Origin: Blastomyces gilchristii SLH14081
Taxonomy: Eukaryota; Ascomycota; Eurotiomycetes; Onygenales; Ajellomycetaceae
Assembly (NCBI RefSeq): GCF_000003855.2
Contig: NW_003101680.1
Location: 5,435,510-5,499,509 of the forward strand
DNA length: 64,000 nt
Direction of reading: 5' to 3'
Shown: piece by piece, positions 58,170 to 64,000 of the stretch
Position numbering within the stretch: the stretch's first letter is position 1
Layout of the letters: each line of letters begins with the position of its first letter
Notes under the pieces: model-generated
What the model was told of the DNA's origin: nothing
Database searches by the model: none
The model's input: the letters and a program-made list of their open reading frames with translations, nothing else
Program-made: the position numbers and the translations under genes

Positions 58170-61100
58170 TTTTTCAAATACTTAAGTGATTTTCATGAAT
58201 TCTCTGACAATGAATAATTTTCTCATTTAACAAGATATTGAAGCTTACTGTAATATATTCACTTATTCAGTATTTTCTTCACAAGATATTTAGTATCACT
58301 CTCAATCTTAATATTATTCAGCTGAGATAACTTCACTCTGAAGTATTGCTTATAGAGCTTCAAATAGAAAATGTGAAAAACAGAATGAATTGATTTCAAT
58401 TCTGAGAATAATTTCAACTCATATATCTGCTTACTCATCACTCTTATTACTGAGAAAGATTCTAGTTATCACTCACTGAGCTTCTTACACAGTCTTATTA
58501 TCTTGATATTATTTGCTGAAAGTAGTATTTAATTCTCTATCAGGAACTTCATTGAAAGATGTTTTCAATTATAGTATTCTGTCTGCTACTTCTGAGCATA
58601 GTGAATGCTTTTCACTGTCTTCTTATGAATTTTATTCAAAAGTTTCAATCTCACTTTTACTACTGACATTGAGAAATACTCTATTCTCTGTATCTATTCA
58701 ATATTCTGACTGTCTATTCCTCTCTTTGAAATATCATGTGCAATGTCACTGACTAACAAAGAATTATATTTATAATAAGTAGAGAAAGAAGATACTTTTA
58801 AGATTATATTCTTTACATTATTATATATGAATTCAGCAGTTAGAAGATGTTTGAGTCAATCATTCTAATAATATAAACAGAATACTCAAAGATACTGTTC
58901 TAATGTCTGATTCTAATGTTCAGTCTGATCATCTGTCTGCAGATGAAATACAGTACTGAGAAGACATCTTATTATAAGATAATAATAAAAGACTGATCAG
59001 TACTTGCTGATGAAGAGAGATTCTCAATCTGTTATTAACAATTTTGAAGCACTGTGATTATAAATGATAATATCTAAAAACAGATCAGTCAATTCAGAGG
59101 CTTTAATCTTTTTATAAATAGAAATATATTTAATTATCTTCATGAAGTAGTTAATAATGATCAAAATTGAGTCATATTCTTTGACTCTTATCAACTTCAG
59201 TAGATCAACTATGAAATTCATCAATAGATTCTGTTATAAGCTCTTTAAAATAAGTAGTGATATTAACTCATTATATTACTTATACTATGAGATCTTTATT
59301 CTTTAATAGATATTACAAGTCTTAACATACTCTTTGATATCTGTTCAGAGTTTATCTCAAATATATTTATATTTTAGAAGCTTCTCAGTCTTCTCTAATC
59401 TGAAGTACTCTGTATAGAGATTATTATGATGAATTCTTAATAACTTCTGACATATCACTCTACTACAAGAGATGAAGACTGAATTATTCAGCAGTAGAAA
59501 TTCATATTCTTCTAGTTATCAGTGACTTGATTTCTTAGCAGCACTGTTCTGCTCAGAGTCTGTCTCTTTCAAGTTCAAACTGAATTCTTTCTTCTTCAAC
59601 TTCTGAATTCAAGCTGTAGTAGAGATATCTCTCTTCTGTAACTTATCAATGAATTTTAAAAGTAGTCAGATTGAAAGATTGTAGACTATTTCATTCTTTA
59701 TTAATTCAATAATAGTAAGATATGATATAAGAAGCTCATGATCTTCAGTGTCAGTTCTTTGCAGAGATCTGAGTTTTCTTTCATATTCTATACTGAGTTA
59801 TGTAGTTGTCTTATCAGTGCTGTTTTCAAGCTTCAGAGAATCTCAACTCTCTGCAGCTAGCTTCTTCTACAGTGATAACAGAGGTTCTTTTATAGAATTC
59901 TTCTCTGTATTAATAATATTATAATCAGACTATTTAGACAGTGTGTCTGCAGAATTAAGCTGATCTGAAAAGTATCAGATATAGAAATCATACTTCAAAA
60001 GCAGTTTCATTCATCTGGCTTAACATTCTGTCAAGCTCTTTGTTGTCAAGAAGTAATGCAGATTTGTATAATCAGTGAGAACTTGCACTGAGTACTTACT
60101 ATTCTGAAGATAATGTCATCAGATCTTAAAGAATTCAACAATTACTAATATCTCTTGATTATAAGTATTATATCTTCTCTGTATAAGTGATAACTTCTTG
60201 AAGAAGAAGATCACTGATCTTCATTCACAGTATCTTATAGACTCTGTGAATAAGTCTTCTTTTACAGATATTTCATTATCTGTATTCTCAGAGATGATTA
60301 TTGTCTGATTCTTTCAATATTGAAAGATCTTCAGTGTCAACTGTGAAAAGATTTCACAGATCTCATTCTCAGATGCATCAGTCTTACACTGACTGAGTAG
60401 ATCAGAGTTAAAGTGATTCAGTATTGTAATATCTATAAAAGCTTATTTCAATTTTACAAACACCTGTGCAGTATCTTGAGTGAGAATAAACAGTTTTATT
60501 TTTCTGTCTTTCATACTTCTCTTTAACAGATCTGTAAGAGGAACAGTAATCTGTGAATATGTATAGATGAATTATCTGTAGAAATTCACAAATTCTAGAA
60601 ATATCTGTATCTTACAGTATATTCACAGCATCAGTCAGTTCTCAATAACAGAGACCAAGCTTCTATTCATTGAAATATTATTCATCTTAATAATAAAATC
60701 TAAGAAATCAATCTCCTGCATGTAGAACAAGCATTTTTCAGTATTTGTATAGAGTTAATACTGTCTCAAGCAACTTAACACTTCTCAAACATGAGTATTA
60801 TGTTCTTTCTTCATTTTCAAGAAGATTAGAATATCATTCAGATATACTATGCAGAAGATGTCAACAAGGCCTTACAATATCTCATTTATATAGGTCTGAA
60901 AGATGGCTGAAGCATTACAAAGATTAAAAGATAAAACAAGATATTTAAAATTATTATACTTGATATAAAAAGTTATTTTTCAAATATTGTCTTCATTAAC
61001 TCTAATTCTATGATAAATATTTTATATATCAATCTTTAAGAATATCTTTGCTTCAGATAATCAATCAATCATCTCATTAATTAATGATAATAAATAGTGA

Positions 61101-61900
61101 TTCTTAATCATCATCTTATTAAGGCCTCTGTAGTCTATGCATAGATGTAGCCTACTATTCTTCTTGAGTATAAAGAGTATAGATATCTCTGTCAGACTCT
61201 TTAATAAGTATATTCAGTTCTTTGATTGTGCTTTCTCAAGATATTTACACAGAACATTCAATTCCTTTATAAACAAGTTATAAAGAGATCTGTACAGTGC
61301 TGTTACATCATCTTTAAGATGAATCTTATATTATATCTTGATATCAGAAAACTTTGCTGCTTTTCTTTTTAAAAAGACATTTTTATAATCTGTAAAGAGA
61401 TATCATATTCATCTGTCTTTAATAACAGATACTGCTGCTAATCTTGCAGTAAGAATAATGACTTCTTCATCTGTTTTCAAGTCTCAGTCACCTGCTACAC
61501 AGTATATTAACTCTATCTTTTTCTCAAGATTCTTCTGATGAAACTCTTCAGATTTCTCTATCACTATCTTTTCATCAGTGAGATAGTAATGTCACATCTG
61601 AGTGACTCAGTCAATGAGAGAATTGTTTTCTCTCAATCACAGAAGATCTAGAATGATATTCTCATCTATGATATTGACTGTATAAAGAAGCAGACTGCTC
61701 TTCTTAAAGATTTCTTCTAAGTCTGTGATCACACACTTTGTTTGAATTATGTTAAAACAGTGATACTTTATTTCATTAATAAATTTTATATAATTTAACA
61801 GATCTATCTTCTTTCAACTCTTTATCAAAGAAAAGAAATAGAATATGAAGTTAGTATTCATCTCAGAGTTAAGTAAATATCTCACTAGTATCTTCTTATT
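58170..61900 (-). pseudogene. Gypsy3 pol, inactivated
   Basis: Chromodomain remnant near 58,180-58,300 (KYLVKKILNK). Integrase near 58,700-59,520 (MMNFIVDLLKLIRVKEYDS, KASELTDLFLDIII). RNase H near 59,900-60,430, RT near 60,700-61,260. It has many stops, consistent with Gypsy1. Confidence 0.8.
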
Positions 61901-61928
61901 CAGAGTATACATTGTGATCATAATATGA

Positions 61929-63893
61929 ACTCAAAGAAGAATAAGATACAGAACTGAATGAATAACAGCAGAAGTCACTCAGAGTTAAATACTTATAACT
62001 CAGTGAACACACAATCTTCTCTGCAGAAGAGAGAGAGAAAGTGCTGAGAGAAGCTTGAGAATAAGAGAGAGTAGTCTCAGTGATGTTATCATCTTTGATT
62101 AAAATAATCTCTGACATCAGAGTAACTAAGAACTATTATTAGTATATAAAACTATAAAAAACAGAGATAATAATTACTGAATAAACACTCACTGACCTTA
62201 GAATTGTACATATAATTACAATATACACAAGGCTTCTCAGAAAGAGAGAGAGGGACACAGAGAAATACAGAAAGCAGAATACAGTGTATGAACAGTTCAT
62301 TCTCATAATAATATCTCAGATAAGATATACAAGTCTCACATCTGTGAGTGTAAAAGAGTATAACATCTGCATTCTTATTTCTGAAAATATGAATATCTTT
62401 CACCTGTACTATGAAGTTGAATAACAGATATCAGAGAATAGATTAATATAAATCTATTATTCTGAAGAAATTTATTAGAGTAGATATTCTCATAATATTG
62501 AACTTTACAGTTATAAAAAGTTTCTTGATATCTATAAATATCATGACTTTGTATATAATAAAACCTATAACAATTTCTTCTAAGAACAAAAAAATCAGTG
62601 ATAGAAAGAAAAGATGAAAAAGAAAAAGACTTATAATCTTAACACTGTTGAAGAGAAGAGTGATTCTCTGATATAAATGAATAATTATCTCATTATAAAT
62701 ATTTAAAATGAATATAATAATCAGTGTTTATAACTGAGCTTCAGATAGTTGTATTGTACATCATCTTTATATAATAAATTATTCTAGAGATCAGTAAGAA
62801 GAATGAAAGTATATATACTGAGAAATATCATTTACTGAGTCTATACAATATCTTCTTGAAATGAGAAGAGCTAGTAATGAAGACAGTGACAGAAGCAGAA
62901 GTAGCAGAAGTAGAGATCACAGAAACAGAGGTAGCAGGAGCAGGAGAATCAGACACAGAAATAGGTATAAGAGATTAAGAGAGAGTGACAGAGAAAGGAA
63001 CAGAGAGAGTAGAGAAGAATACAGAAGACTCAGTTATATATAATACAGACAATTTCTTTATTATTATATTCTTTAAGTTTTCAATCAATGATTCAACATT
63101 GAGATGTTCACTATCATTGACAGATACAGATCTGTCAACATATGAAGATTCTATATAAATAAAAACAAACATCAGTATCTGTATTTATATAAAATTATAT
63201 CAGAAAACATGATCAGAAGCTGCTGAGAAGAAAAACAGTTAAGAGTGTATAAGAAGATAAAGAAGATATATTATTCATAATAATATATTCTGATAATCAT
63301 TAGAAGATAAACAAGTTCAGTCACATTTTATAATGTATTATACTTACTGTTAATGAACTGTCTGATATGAGCACTACAATAACACTTATTGTGAGAATAA
63401 AGAGTCATTGTCAGAAATGTGTATAATGTAATAGATGAATAGATAGAAAGAGTCAAACAGAAGAAGAGATAGAAATCTGAGATGAGATAATAATATTCAA
63501 TGATGATAATGATAAAGAAGATGATTGAAGAATGAAAAAAGTTAGTGAATAAGTAATGTAATATAGTGAAAGTTTCTTTGTAAGAGTGTACACAGAATGC
63601 TCACTGAATCAGAGATAGGCTACACTAATGCAAACACTAGTAGCATGCTAATCCGCATGAAGCTAGAGTATATGTCATGATCATATAAGTGTGACTGAAT
63701 CTGATGAGGGAGAATGTGATTCAGAAGAATGTACAACTGTTAAATAATAATATAGTCACTTCTGAACACACTTCTCAACATGCTTACAAATGGAAAGAGG
63801 TCATAGTAGCCATCAATTAATTTAGCATACAATATATAAGAAGCCGGTGTACGCCTGTAATCGTACAATGGCTCAAGCAACCTTTGAATCACA
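61929..63893 (+). mobile_element. X2: 3' fragment of an X-family Gypsy element
   Basis: Matches X1 from about 36,155 down to its 3' LTR, in reverse. It comprises the accessory region and one LTR (63715-63893, 179 bp with a 12-bp internal duplication relative to X1). Gag, pol and the other LTR are missing. It joins Gypsy3 on the left and a MITE fragment on the right. Confidence 0.8.
63715..63893 (+). repeat. X2 3' LTR
   Basis: TGTGATTC...GAATCACA, 179 bp. The end near 63,840-63,893 is the less mutated part (CCGGTGTACGCC). Confidence 0.85.
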
Positions 63894-64000
63894 TTTCGAT
63901 AATGCTTAAATAAGATTTAAAGTCATTTAAAGCAATAAAAATAATTTAAATTGAGAAGTAAAAATCATGATCTCATTTGAAAAATGTGACAAGAGTAGAC
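63894..64000. mobile_element. hAT-like MITE, copy c (partial, cut by window end)
   Basis: From GATAATGCTTAAATAAG to the window end it matches the interior of copies a and b (15,650 onward; 43,278 onward). It begins inside the MITE, so X2 was probably inserted into it. No terminus is visible. Confidence 0.75.

Larger units (their letters stand above)
55748..61928 (-). mobile_element. Gypsy3: chromovirus related to Gypsy1, 5' part missing
   Basis: Colinear with Gypsy1 from its protease region (27.3 kb) to its 3' LTR, in reverse orientation. The 3' LTR is at 55748-56280. The gag and 5' LTR are absent, and at about 61,928 the sequence passes directly into X2. It is inserted in LINE3 ORF2. The left target duplication cannot be paired because the other end is lost. 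Confidence 0.85.

Noticed and set aside
14881..64000. CRISPR array or tandem satellite
   Set aside because: The repeats are dispersed transposon copies, and no regular repeat-spacer pattern is present. CRISPR is not expected in a fungal genome.

Overview
The window comes from a filamentous ascomycete (Pezizomycotina). It resembles Eurotiomycetes, possibly Onygenales, although the species cannot be named from the sequence alone. The evidence is short introns with GTRNGT-like donors and TACTAAC/CTAAC branch sites, fungal housekeeping proteins, and a large AT-rich block of mutated retrotransposons of the kind left by repeat-induced mutation.

The window has two halves. Positions 1 to about 14,880 are ordinary gene-bearing DNA with five genes: a secreted or membrane-anchored kelch protein (2230-5343, +), a mitochondrial lipoate-protein ligase of the AIM22 type (5922-7481, -, three exons), chorismate synthase ARO2 (7874-9246, +, three exons), an Ima1/Samp1-type inner nuclear membrane protein (10144-12999, -, three exons) and ALG14 (13549-14673, +, two exons). 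All exon joins were rebuilt from splice sites and reading-frame continuity. AIM22 and ARO2 are divergent and share a 392-bp promoter with a perfect TGAGTCA (Gcn4/CpcA-type) site.

From about 14,880 to the end there is no host gene that I can support. The DNA is a stack of degenerate transposons, and most junctions can be resolved by target-site duplications. An old Ty3/Gypsy element (here 'Z', +) is split into pieces by a Tad-like LINE (LINE1, -), a chromovirus (Gypsy1, +), a second Gypsy family ('X1', -) and a hAT-like MITE. Further right, LINE3 (+) is itself split by an antisense full-length LINE2, a 5'-truncated LINE fragment and a tRNA-derived SINE. It is then cut by Gypsy3 (-), which abuts a fragment X2 (+) and a third MITE copy. 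A second SINE copy sits in Gypsy1. The element names are local labels.

All coding regions in the stack carry stops. Typical lesions are Trp codons changed to TGA and the RT active-site YLDD changed to YLNN. In the worst-hit stretches CC, GG and CG dinucleotides are almost absent while CA/TG and CT/AG persist. Element termini are much less mutated than interiors. Other notable points are a LINE/SINE pair with a similar 3' tail, a conserved stem-loop near the LINE 3' end, tandem monomers in the LINE 5' region, and conserved antisense reading frames between pol and the 3' LTR in both Gypsy families. There is an assembly gap of 253 N at 21747-21999.
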